NCBI RefSeq assembly: GCF_014203545.1
Contig: NZ_JACHJG010000004.1
Coordinates: 1-64,000, forward strand
Direction of reading: 5' to 3'
Length of the DNA: 64,000 nt
DNA from: Streptomyces netropsis
Lineage (GTDB): Bacteria > Actinomycetota > Actinomycetes > Streptomycetales > Streptomycetaceae
Part shown: one piece after another, positions 34,109 through 42,458 of the stretch
Numbering within the stretch: the first letter of the stretch is position 1
Layout: each line of letters starts with the position of its first letter
The notes under the pieces: model-generated
Databases searched by the model: none
Seen by the model: only the letters and a program-made list of their open reading frames with translations
Told to the model about the DNA's origin: nothing
Made by a program: the position numbers and the translations under genes

Positions 34109-35761
34109 ATGACGACCGTACGCGCAGCCACACTTGAGCTGTTGCGGTCCCGTGGAGTGACGACGGTGTTCGGCAACCCGGGCTCCACGGAACTCCCCTT
34201 CCTCCAGGACTTCCCCGACGACTTCCGGTACGTGCTCGGCCTCCAGGAAGCCGTCGTCGTCGGAATGGCCGACGGGTACGCGCAGGCCACCGGCGGGACC
34301 GCCCTGGTCAATCTGCACACGGCCCCCGGCGTCGGCAACGCCATGGGCGCCATCATCACCGCCGCCGCCAACCACACCCCCATGGTGGTGACCGCCGGAC
34401 AGCAGGTCCGCGCCATGATGACCATGGAGGCGCTGCTGACCAACGTGGACGCCACCGTCCTGCCCCGCCCGGCCGTGAAGTGGGCGTACGAACCACCGCG
34501 CGCGCAGGACGTGCCCGCGGCCCTGGCCCGGGCCTTCCACCTGGCCGAGACCGCCCCGCGCGGGCCGGTGTTCCTGTCGCTGCCGATGGACGACTTCGAC
34601 GTCGAGCTGGACGAGGCGGAGTACGCGGCGGCGACGGCCGCGGCACGCCGCCGGGTCCACGACGGCACCGCGGCCGCCGCGCCCGCCGTGGAAGCCCTCG
34701 CCCGACGGCTGGCGGAGGCAGCCAACCCCGTGCTGGTGACCGGTGGCGCGGTGGACGCCGAAGGCGCCTGGGAGGCGGCCGTCGCGCTCGCCGAGCACCG
34801 GCAGCTGCCCGTGTGGGCCTCGCCCATCGAGGGCCGGGTCGGCTTCCCCGAGGACCATCCCCTCTATCAGGGCGTCCTGCCGCCGGCCCTCGCGCCGCTG
34901 GCGCAGACCCTGGCCGGACACGATCTAGTGCTGGTGGTGGGGGCGCCCGTCTTCCGCTACTACCCCTACGTGCCCGGTCCGGTGCTGCCGGACGGGGCCG
35001 AGCTGGTGCTGCTCACCAGCGACCCCGACGAGGCGGCGCGCGCACCCGTCGGCGACGCCCTCGTCGCGGGGCTGCGGCCCACCCTGGAACTGCTGACGGA
35101 GGTGCTGGAGAAGAAGGGCGGCACCGACGGCCCGGCCGCGGGAGCGACGACGGCGTCCGCGGCGGCGGAGACCGCACCCACGGCGGAGGGTGCGCCCGCC
35201 GCCGACGCGGCCACCGAGCCGATGTCCGCGGTGGACGCGCTCGCGGCCGTCGCGAGCGCCGCCCCGCCCGAGACCGTGTGGGTCAACGAATCGCCCTCCA
35301 ACATCCAGGCCTTCCGCGACCATGTGCGCATCGACCGGCCGGGGTCCTTCCTGATGACCACCGGCGGCGGCCTGGGCTTCGGTCTCGCGGCCGCGGTGGG
35401 CGCCCGGCTCGGCCGGCCGGACCGGCCGGTGGTGGCGCTCGTCGGCGACGGTTCCGCCCAGTACGCGATCACCGCGCTGTGGACGGCGGCCGCCTACCGC
35501 GTCCCGGTCACCTTCGTGATCCCGGCGAACCGGGAGTACGCGATCCTCAAGTGGTTCGGCCGCTTCGAGAACACCCCCGGCGTGCCCGGCCTGGACATCC
35601 CCGGCATCGACCTGTGCGCCCTGGCCCGGGGCTACGGGGTCCCCGCGCACCGCGCCACGGACGCGGCGCACCTCGCCGAGCTGGTCGCGGCCGCCACCAC
35701 CTCCCCGGACGGACCGGTGCTCATCGTGGCCCCCATCACCACCGTTCCCCCCACGCTGTGA
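34109..35761 (+). CDS. Benzoylformate-decarboxylase-like ThDP-dependent enzyme
   Basis: The 550-residue protein aligns in my memory with Pseudomonas putida benzoylformate decarboxylase (MdlC) over its whole length. Ser26 in FGNPGSTELPF, Glu47 in GLQEAVVVGMADGYAQ and His70 in NLHTAPGVGN fall at the same numbers as the MdlC catalytic residues. The ThDP motif GDGS...PANREY lies near residues 450-478. The second catalytic histidine (MdlC His281 in FRYHQY) is replaced by Tyr285 in FRYYPY, and a low-complexity Ala and Thr-rich insert follows at about 340-370. It should decarboxylate or carboligate a 2-oxoacid. First gene of a six-gene operon; the ATG at 34109 is favoured over a GTG three codons upstream. 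Confidence 0.85.
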   Translation: MTTVRAATLELLRSRGVTTVFGNPGSTELPFLQDFPDDFRYVLGLQEAVVVGMADGYAQATGGTALVNLHTAPGVGNAMGAIITAAANHTPMVVTAGQQVRAMMTMEALLTNVDATVLPRPAVKWAYEPPRAQDVPAALARAFHLAETAPRGPVFLSLPMDDFDVELDEAEYAAATAAARRRVHDGTAAAAPAVEALARRLAEAANPVLVTGGAVDAEGAWEAAVALAEHRQLPVWASPIEGRVGFPEDHPLYQGVLPPALAPLAQTLAGHDLVLVVGAPVFRYYPYVPGPVLPDGAELVLLTSDPDEAARAPVGDALVAGLRPTLELLTEVLEKKGGTDGPAAGATTASAAAETAPTAEGAPAADAATEPMSAVDALAAVASAAPPETVWVNESPSNIQAFRDHVRIDRPGSFLMTTGGGLGFGLAAAVGARLGRPDRPVVALVGDGSAQYAITALWTAAAYRVPVTFVIPANREYAILKWFGRFENTPGVPGLDIPGIDLCALARGYGVPAHRATDAAHLAELVAAATTSPDGPVLIVAPITTVPPTL

Positions 35762-35825
35762 CCGCGCTCCACCTCGTCTTCTTCACACCGCCTCGTAAGC
35801 GGCCCCCCACCGCATGGAGTTGCCG

Positions 35826-37229
35826 ATGACCGTGACCGTCGAGAATCCCCTCCTCACCGCCCTGAGCGAAACCCTGCCCCCCGGATCCGTACTGACCGGC
35901 GAGGCCGAACTCGACCTGCACACCAGGGATTCCGCGCCGTTCAGCGAGGCGGGCAGACCCGCCGCCGTGGTGTGCCCCGACACCGTCGAGCAGGTCCAGC
36001 ACGTGATCCGCACGGCCCGGGCCTACGGGGTGCCCGTCGTGCCGCAGGGCGCCCGTACGGGCCTCGCCGGGGCCGCCAACGCCGTCGACGGCTGTGTGGT
36101 GCTGTCCATGGTCCGGATGAACCGCGTCCTGGAGATCGACACCGCGAACCGGCTGGTGCGCTGCGAGCCCGGGGTGGTCACCGCCGACCTCGCCGCGGCC
36201 GTCGCCGAGCGGGGCCTGTGCTACCCGCCGGACCCGGCGTCCTGGGAGACCTGCACGATCGGCGGGAACATCGCCACCGGGGCCGGCGGCCTGTGCTGTG
36301 TGAAGTACGGGGTCACCGCCGACTACGTCCTCGGGCTGACCGTCGTGCTCGCCGACGGCGAGGTGCTGCGCGTCGGCCGGCGCACCGTCAAGGGCGTCGC
36401 CGGATACGACCTCACCCGGCTGTTCGTCGGCTCCGAGGGCACCCTGGGCGTCATCGTCGAGGCGACGCTGGCGCTGCGCCCGCCGCAGCCGCCCGCCGTG
36501 GCGCTCCTGGCCCAGTTCCCGTCCGCCTCGGACGCGGGCGACGCGGTGGCCGCGATCATCCGGGAGGGGCACATCCCCTCCGCGCTGGAGCTGATGGACC
36601 GCACCACCACCGAGGCGGTCGCCGCGCTCGGCCATCCGCTGCTGGCCGGACACGCCGCGGCCACGCTGATCGTGGCGAGCGACGCGCCCGACGCCGCCGA
36701 GCAGGTGCGGGCGATGGCCGCGCTCTGCCGGTCGGCGAAGGCGCTGTCCGTCAGCGCCGCCGCCGACGAGCGGGAGTCCAAGGAGGTGCTGGAGGCGCGC
36801 CGGATGGTGCTGCCGGCGCTCGGCGCCCGGGCCGCGGCGCTCTCGGGTGACGTGACGGCGTTCATCGAGGACGTCGCGGTGCCGCGTGCCGCGCTGGCCA
36901 CGCTCATCGACCGGATCGAGCTGATCGCGGACGAGTACGACCTCTACATCTCCACCGTCGGGCACGCGGGGGACGGCAATCTGCACCCGACCGTCATCTT
37001 CGACCGCTCCGACCCGGACGCGGTCCGGCGCGCGAAGGAGGCGTACGACGCCATCATGGCCGCCGGGCTGGAGCTGGGCGGCACCATCACCGGCGAGCAC
37101 GGCGTCGGCGTCCTCAAGCGCGACTGGCTGGCCCGTGAACTGCCGCCCCGCAACCTGCGGTTGCAGCGGGACGTCAAACGGCTGCTCGACCCCGAGGGGC
37201 TGCTCAACCCGGGGAAGGTGCTGGCATGA
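35826..37229 (+). CDS. GlcD-type FAD-linked 2-hydroxyacid oxidase/dehydrogenase
   Basis: The 467-residue protein has an N-terminal FAD-binding (PCMH-type) domain with VVPQGARTGLAGAAN and GGNIATGAGGLCCVKYG, and a C-terminal FAD-oxidase domain ending in GEHGVGVLKRDWL and DPEGLLNPGKVL. Relatives oxidise glycolate, D-lactate or other 2-hydroxyacids to 2-oxoacids. Its product type is the substrate type of the preceding ThDP decarboxylase, 64 bases upstream. Its stop overlaps the P450 start as ATGA. GGAG precedes the ATG at 35826; another ATG four codons upstream is less likely. Confidence 0.9.
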   Translation: MTVTVENPLLTALSETLPPGSVLTGEAELDLHTRDSAPFSEAGRPAAVVCPDTVEQVQHVIRTARAYGVPVVPQGARTGLAGAANAVDGCVVLSMVRMNRVLEIDTANRLVRCEPGVVTADLAAAVAERGLCYPPDPASWETCTIGGNIATGAGGLCCVKYGVTADYVLGLTVVLADGEVLRVGRRTVKGVAGYDLTRLFVGSEGTLGVIVEATLALRPPQPPAVALLAQFPSASDAGDAVAAIIREGHIPSALELMDRTTTEAVAALGHPLLAGHAAATLIVASDAPDAAEQVRAMAALCRSAKALSVSAAADERESKEVLEARRMVLPALGARAAALSGDVTAFIEDVAVPRAALATLIDRIELIADEYDLYISTVGHAGDGNLHPTVIFDRSDPDAVRRAKEAYDAIMAAGLELGGTITGEHGVGVLKRDWLARELPPRNLRLQRDVKRLLDPEGLLNPGKVLA

Positions 37230-38635
37230 GCGACACGATCGACGCCCCGGGGCTCGGTGACCGGCGCGCCGTGCTGCCGACCGCGTCCCGCAGCGAGAAC
37301 CTCCGGCTCGCCTTCGTCTATTTCCTTCCCAATTACGTCAAGGGTGTCTTCCGTTCCCGCCCCCGCATCGCCGCGCTCGTCGCCCGGACCGACCCCGCCC
37401 GGCGCGGCCTGGAGCTGATGCGCCGGATGCGCCGCCGGCACGGCCGCGGCCCGGTCCTGGTGCGCGGCACCTCCGGGCCCACCCTGCTCGTCCTGGACGC
37501 CGAGGACGCCAAACAGGTGCTGGCCGGACCCGTCGAGGTGTACGCGGTGGACACCTGGGAGAAAGTGAGCGGCTTCGCGGCCGTGCAGCCCGAGGCACTG
37601 GTCGCCTCGCACGGCGGGCAGCGCGCGGCGCGGCGGGCGTTCAACGACGCGGTGCTGGACGCGGGCTGTCCCGTGCACCGGCTCGCCGACCGCTTCCTGC
37701 GGGTCGTGGGCGAGGAGGCGGCGGCCCTGCTGGGGCCCCAGGCGATGGAGGGCCTGCGGCCGGACGTCATCCGCGAGCGCTTCGAACGCGCGGGGCGGCG
37801 CTGCTTCCTGGGCGAGGCGGCCGCCGACGACGTGGAGTTCTCCCGGCTGCTCGACCTGCTGCTGGCCGAGGCCAACTGGATGGGCGCGCGGCGCTGGCGC
37901 ACCGGCCGCACCCGCCGGATCCGACGGCGACTGATGCAGCGTCAGGCCCGCTATCTGGGCGACGCCGACCCGCACAGCCTCGTCGGGCTGTTCGGCAGCG
38001 CGCCCCGGGGGCCGGAGACCGCTCCCGAGGGGCAGGTCGCCCACTGGTTCATGGCGCTGGGCGTGGTGCACGCGGCGGCCCTCCAGGCCCTGTCCCTGCT
38101 CGCCTCGCACCCCGTCCAGTACGAACGGGCGCTCGCGGAGACGGAGTCGGCCGACCGGGCGCACGGGCCGCGCACGGCGGCGGGGTTCCAGGCCATGCCG
38201 TACGTGCGCGCCTGTGTCCAGGACGCGGCGCGGCTGTGGCCGCCGGTGTCCAGTCTGATGCGGCGCACCACGGCCGAGACCCGCTGGCGCGACGCGGTGG
38301 CGCCGGGGGGCGTCAATGTGCTGGTGCCCGCCGGGTTCCACGCGCGGGACGGCGAGCGGATCGACTACGCGCACCGGTTCGCGCCGGAGAAGTGGCTGGA
38401 CGGCACGGCGGAGCGGGACTGGGCCGTCAGCCCCTTCAGCCGGGGCGAGGCCCAGTGCAGCGGCATGGAGCTGGGCCTCCAGCTGGCCACCGGGTTCGTC
38501 GCCGAGTTCCTGCGCGCCGGGGAGCTGGCCGTGGCCGGCCCGCGGCTGCGCCCGGACCGGCCGCTGCCGCACACCTTCGACGCGGCCCGGCTGCGCCTCG
38601 GGGTCCGTTCCCGTCGGCCGGCGGAGGGCGTATGA
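37226..38635 (+). CDS. Cytochrome P450 with non-canonical motifs
   Basis: The 469-residue protein has P450 features but atypical ones. The haem loop reads SPFSRGEAQCSGMEL with Cys411 as axial ligand (usual form FGxGxHxC). The K-helix position has DAAR (Asp333, Arg336) where ExxR is nearly universal, and the I-helix region HWFMALGVVHAAALQAL lacks the usual acidic-Thr oxygen-activating pair. Loss of that pair is typical of P450s that use hydroperoxides, such as CYP74 or the P450 domains of fungal Ppo enzymes, rather than O2 and reductase. It lies between a 2-hydroxyacid oxidase and an alpha/beta hydrolase with overlaps at both ends, and two genes from an alpha-dioxygenase-like protein. Confidence 0.8.
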   Translation: MSDTIDAPGLGDRRAVLPTASRSENLRLAFVYFLPNYVKGVFRSRPRIAALVARTDPARRGLELMRRMRRRHGRGPVLVRGTSGPTLLVLDAEDAKQVLAGPVEVYAVDTWEKVSGFAAVQPEALVASHGGQRAARRAFNDAVLDAGCPVHRLADRFLRVVGEEAAALLGPQAMEGLRPDVIRERFERAGRRCFLGEAAADDVEFSRLLDLLLAEANWMGARRWRTGRTRRIRRRLMQRQARYLGDADPHSLVGLFGSAPRGPETAPEGQVAHWFMALGVVHAAALQALSLLASHPVQYERALAETESADRAHGPRTAAGFQAMPYVRACVQDAARLWPPVSSLMRRTTAETRWRDAVAPGGVNVLVPAGFHARDGERIDYAHRFAPEKWLDGTAERDWAVSPFSRGEAQCSGMELGLQLATGFVAEFLRAGELAVAGPRLRPDRPLPHTFDAARLRLGVRSRRPAEGV

Positions 38636-40050
38636 CGACCGACAGCGAAGCGCACGCCGGGACGCGGGGCGCCCCGGACGACGGGGCCCCTTCCGAGGGC
38701 TGCCCCGAGGGTATGGACACCGCCTCGCTCGCGGCCGTCGCCCGCATGCTGGGCGAGGTGGCCGGGGTGATCCGTGAGGCGGGCCGTACGGTCACCGCGA
38801 TCGCCACCGACCCGCAGTTGGCGGCCTCGCTCGGCCGCTCGCCGCGCACCGGGGTGCGGGCGGTGCGGGCCCTGGCCCGCACCCTCACCGAACCGGCCGG
38901 TCTGGGCTACGCCCCGGACGGCGGGCGGGTGGGCCGGGCCGCCTGGCTGGGCGGGGTGCTCACCAGCCGGGAGAATCTCGCGGTCGCGGTGGCGGTCACC
39001 TCGCTCAAGCTGCGGATCCGGCTGTGCGCGGTGCGCCATCCGGAGTTCGTCGAGGACGGCCCGGTACGGCGGCTGCTGGGGGCCATCGAGGCCGACCGGC
39101 AGACCCAGGCGCTGCGGATCTTCCACCGGACGGCGCGCGCGGACGGCGCCGAGCGGGCGCTGGCCGCGCTCGCCCCGTCGCTCACCGAGGTCATGGCGTG
39201 GAACGCGCTGGTGGACGAGAACCCGTTCAACGACGCGGCCGCCTGGTGCATCGTCACCGGCTCGCGGGCCGAGGGTGATCCGCTGCTGGGCACGGGCATC
39301 GGCGCCTGGGCCCGCTGGGACCGGGGCGCGGGCCGGGCCGTGGTCGAGCCGCCGGACCCGGAGCTGCTCGCCGCCCTGGACGACGGCGGCGGCATCAGCG
39401 CGCACCTGCGGAACCTGACCGCGATCGGCAACGACGGCCGGATGATCATCCAGCGGGTCACGGGCCCGGACGGCGTCACCCGCTATCTGGGGCTGCTGGC
39501 CGGCATGGCCTTCGGTCTGCCCCGCAACGCCACCCCGCAGGACCTGGTGGGCGCGGTCACCGCGGTGGGCCGCAACGACTCGCCGTACACCCGGGCCGTC
39601 CGCAAGGCCCTCGCCCAGATCGTGCCCGAGGGGGCGTCGATCGCGTTGATCGGGCACAGCCAGGGCGGCATCGCGGCCATGAACCTGACGGAGATCCCCG
39701 AGGTCAACGAGAAGTGGCGGCTGACGCACGTCGTCGCCGTCGGCTCGCCCATCGACTTCAAACGCCCCCTCGACCCCGCGACCCGGGTCGTCAGCCTCGT
39801 CAACGAGCACGATGTGGTGCCCAATCTGGAGGGCCGCAGTCCGGTGTCGGTGTTCCCGGTGCCCGCGGACTGGCTGGAGATCACCTGGGTGGACCCGGCG
39901 CACGACTTCCCGCAGTGCCACAACGTGGGCGTCTACGCGCAGAGTCTCGACGAGGTCGTCCCCGAGGCGCGCGACCGGGTGGACGCCCTGCTCGCCCCGT
40001 ACCGGGGGACCGTCGAGGAGACCGTCGTCCTCCGCCTCCACGACCGCTGA
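38632..40050 (+). CDS. Alpha/beta hydrolase (lipase/esterase-like)
   Basis: The 472-residue protein has a helical N-terminal region (to about residue 220) and a C-terminal alpha/beta-hydrolase domain with nucleophile elbow ALIGHSQGGIAAMNL. A later VSLVNEHDVVPNLEG segment offers the acid, and the His may lie in AHDFPQCHNVG. There is no signal peptide. Translation is coupled to the P450 (ATGA overlap). A lipase or acyl hydrolase that supplies free fatty acid to the operon's oxygenases is an attractive but unproven role. The N-terminal region is of unknown function. Confidence 0.75.
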   Translation: MTTDSEAHAGTRGAPDDGAPSEGCPEGMDTASLAAVARMLGEVAGVIREAGRTVTAIATDPQLAASLGRSPRTGVRAVRALARTLTEPAGLGYAPDGGRVGRAAWLGGVLTSRENLAVAVAVTSLKLRIRLCAVRHPEFVEDGPVRRLLGAIEADRQTQALRIFHRTARADGAERALAALAPSLTEVMAWNALVDENPFNDAAAWCIVTGSRAEGDPLLGTGIGAWARWDRGAGRAVVEPPDPELLAALDDGGGISAHLRNLTAIGNDGRMIIQRVTGPDGVTRYLGLLAGMAFGLPRNATPQDLVGAVTAVGRNDSPYTRAVRKALAQIVPEGASIALIGHSQGGIAAMNLTEIPEVNEKWRLTHVVAVGSPIDFKRPLDPATRVVSLVNEHDVVPNLEGRSPVSVFPVPADWLEITWVDPAHDFPQCHNVGVYAQSLDEVVPEARDRVDALLAPYRGTVEETVVLRLHDR

Positions 40051-40116
40051 CCCCCGCCCGCACCCGTCCGGCACCCCTCACGTACGCCGGCATCCCGAGC
40101 CCTGGAGAGATGTTTG

Positions 40117-41904
40117 ATGCCCCCGGTACCGCGGCCCCGTCGCGAGTGGCACTCGCTGCCCTTCCCGCTGGCGCTGCTGGAGATCAGGAAGCAGCGGGAG
40201 CTGCTGCGCGCGCGCAATCTGCACGACACCTTCGGCGCCGGCGGCGAGCGCCCGCGCACGCCGACGCCCGAGCTGCTGCCGTACCGCAGCTACGACGGCT
40301 CGGGCTACGACCCGGACGACGTCGACATGGGCAAGGTGGGCACCCGCTTCGACCGCAACTGCCCGCTGCCGGAGACCTTCCCGGACCCCGAGGACGACGG
40401 TCTGTTCGCCCCCAGCCCGCGTGAGGTCAGCAGGCGGCTGCTGGCGCGCCGCGCGGGCTTCCGCCCGGCGCCCACGCTCAACATGCTGGCCGCGGCCTGG
40501 ATCCAGTTCCAGAACCACGGGTGGTTCAGCCACGGCGACAACAAGACCGACGAGCCGCTGGAGGTCCCGCTCGCCGCGGACGACGACTGGCCGCGCTGCC
40601 CGATGGCGGTGCGCCGCTCGCGCCCCGACCCGGTCGCCCACACCGGCGGCGACCGGCCGCCGACGTACGAGAACACCGTCACGCACTGGTGGGACGGCTC
40701 GCAGATCTACGGGTCGAGCGAGGAGCAGTGCCGGGCCCTGCGCACCGGCGAGCGCGGCAAACTGCTCGTCGAGAACGGCCGGTTGCCCGACGAGACCAGG
40801 GAGGGTCTCTCCGGCATCGACGCCACCGGCTTCAACGACAACTACTGGGTCGGGCTGTCCCTGCTGCACACGCTCTTCGCCAAGGAGCACAACGCGATCT
40901 GCGACCGCGTCGCCGCCGCCCACCCGACCTGGGGCGACGAGCGGCTGTTCCAGACGGCGAGACTCGTCAACGCCGCCGTCATGGCGAAGATCCACACGGT
41001 GGAGTGGACCCCGGCGGTGATCGACCAGCGGGTGACCCGCGCGGCGATGCACATCAATTGGTACGGGGTGCTGCCCGCCCGGCTGCGCCGCAACGTACGG
41101 CGGTTCGGCAAGGGCGAGGCGCTCTTCGGCATCCTCGGCGGCGCGACCGACCACCACACCGCCCCGTTCTCGATGACCGAGGAGTTCGTCAGCTCCTACC
41201 GACTGCACCCGCTGATCCGCGACGAGTACGAGATCCGCTCCCACCGCACGGGCGAGCTCATCGAGCGGACGGGTTTCGAACCGCTCCAGGCGCTGGCCAC
41301 CCGGAAGGCGGTGGACTGCTGGGGCTGGTCCGACCTGCTGTACTCCTTCGGCACCATGAACCCCGGCGCCATCGCCTTGCACAACCACCCCGACTGTCTG
41401 CGGGACCTCGCCCGGATCTCCGGGGAGCACGTCGACGTCGGCACGGTGGACGTCCTGCGCGACCGCGAGCGGGGCGTCCCGCGCTACGCCGCCTTCCGCA
41501 CGGCGCTGCACCGCCCGCCGGTGACCTCCTTCGAGGACCTCACCGGCGGGAACGCCGGGCTGGCGGCCGAGCTGCGGGAGGTCTACGACGGACGGCTGGA
41601 CCGCGTCGACACGATGGTCGGCATGTACGCCGAACCCAAGCCCCGGGGTTTCGCGTTCAGCGACACCGCGTTCCGGATCTTCGTGCTGATGGCGTCCCGG
41701 CGGTTGAAGAGCGACCGCTTCTTCACCTCCGACTACCGGCCGGAGGTCTACACCGCCGAGGGCCTGGAGTGGATCGACCGCACCGGGATGTGCGACGTCC
41801 TGCTGCGCCACCACCCGGAGCTCGCCCCGGCGCTGGAGGGGGCACGGAACGCCTTCGCGCCCTGGACCGCGCTGCGGCCGAAGCCCCGGGGGGTGAACCG
41901 GTGA
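40117..41904 (+). CDS. Alpha-dioxygenase (PIOX/cyclooxygenase)-like haem peroxidase-family protein
   Basis: The 595-residue protein belongs to the animal haem peroxidase superfamily, closest by motif to plant alpha-dioxygenases. The distal segment WIQFQNHGWFSHGDN gives distal His134; the proximal segment SSYRLHPLIRDEY gives proximal His364 with Tyr361 three residues before it, the position of the radical tyrosine of cyclooxygenase and alpha-dioxygenase (YxxH). Thus dioxygenation of a fatty acid is more likely than simple peroxidase activity. Oddity: Gly135 stands where peroxidases have the calcium-binding Asp (HD). GGAGAG precedes the ATG at 40117. The stop overlaps the next gene. Confidence 0.82.
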   Translation: MPPVPRPRREWHSLPFPLALLEIRKQRELLRARNLHDTFGAGGERPRTPTPELLPYRSYDGSGYDPDDVDMGKVGTRFDRNCPLPETFPDPEDDGLFAPSPREVSRRLLARRAGFRPAPTLNMLAAAWIQFQNHGWFSHGDNKTDEPLEVPLAADDDWPRCPMAVRRSRPDPVAHTGGDRPPTYENTVTHWWDGSQIYGSSEEQCRALRTGERGKLLVENGRLPDETREGLSGIDATGFNDNYWVGLSLLHTLFAKEHNAICDRVAAAHPTWGDERLFQTARLVNAAVMAKIHTVEWTPAVIDQRVTRAAMHINWYGVLPARLRRNVRRFGKGEALFGILGGATDHHTAPFSMTEEFVSSYRLHPLIRDEYEIRSHRTGELIERTGFEPLQALATRKAVDCWGWSDLLYSFGTMNPGAIALHNHPDCLRDLARISGEHVDVGTVDVLRDRERGVPRYAAFRTALHRPPVTSFEDLTGGNAGLAAELREVYDGRLDRVDTMVGMYAEPKPRGFAFSDTAFRIFVLMASRRLKSDRFFTSDYRPEVYTAEGLEWIDRTGMCDVLLRHHPELAPALEGARNAFAPWTALRPKPRGVNR

Positions 41905-42263
41905 GCCGGGACCACCGCGAGGAACAGGGCGGAGCCGCCACGGCGAACGGCTCCGGCGGCCCCGGCGGGGCCGCCGACGGCATCTGCTTCGCCGGGATCG
42001 CGCCCTGGTCGCAGCCCGTGCACGCCCAGGCGGGCCGGCTGCGGGAGCAGGCCGCCCGGCTCCGGGAGGGCGCCGCGGCGGTGTCGCTGCCCGGCGCCGA
42101 GGGTGCCGCACTGCGGCGGCGGATCCTCGGGCACGCGGCCCGCGCCGAGTCGGCGGCACGCTCGCTGGACCGGGCGGCCGACGCCCTCTTCGCCCACGAG
42201 GCGGTGCTCACCGCGCTCGCCACGCGCCGGCGGGAGACCGGGGGTGCGACGCACATCGGATGA
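41901..42263 (+). CDS. Small helical protein coupled to the dioxygenase gene, unknown function
   Basis: The 120-residue protein starts with a GTG that overlaps the dioxygenase stop (GTGA). After a Gly-rich tail and a short motif ICFAGIAPWSQPVHAQ, residues 45-115 form a continuous Ala, Arg, Leu and Glu-rich helical region, likely a helical hairpin or coiled coil. No family is recognised. Coupling suggests a partner or scaffold of the oxygenase. It is the last gene of the operon. Confidence 0.7.
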   Translation: MSRDHREEQGGAATANGSGGPGGAADGICFAGIAPWSQPVHAQAGRLREQAARLREGAAAVSLPGAEGAALRRRILGHAARAESAARSLDRAADALFAHEAVLTALATRRRETGGATHIG

Positions 42264-42395
42264 CCGCGCCGTTTCGCCCGCGGCGGGCCGGTGGGGCTCG
42301 GGCATCGGCCCGCCGGGACGCGCCTTCCCGCCTTCGGCGGCTGACGGGATGCGGGCCATCTGCCCTGGTGCGGGTCCGGCCGGAGGCCGGGGCGC

Positions 42396-42441
42396 GCCGG
42401 GGCGGGTGAAGCGGCGGTCCCTCCGCTTCACCCGCCCCGGC
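42396..42441. terminator. Perfect 19-base terminator stem closing the six-gene operon
   Basis: GCCGGGGCGGGTGAAGCGG (42396-42414) is exactly complementary to 42423-42441 with an 8-base loop. It lies between the end of the rightward operon and the stop of the leftward gene at 42459, so it probably works in both directions. Confidence 0.88.
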
Positions 42442-42458
42442 ACCCCGCTCCTCGTCCG

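Noticed and set aside
37226-38635. P450 considered as the CvnE/F partner of the conservon
   Set aside because: It lies more than 20 kb from cvnABCD and is translationally coupled to a different operon.
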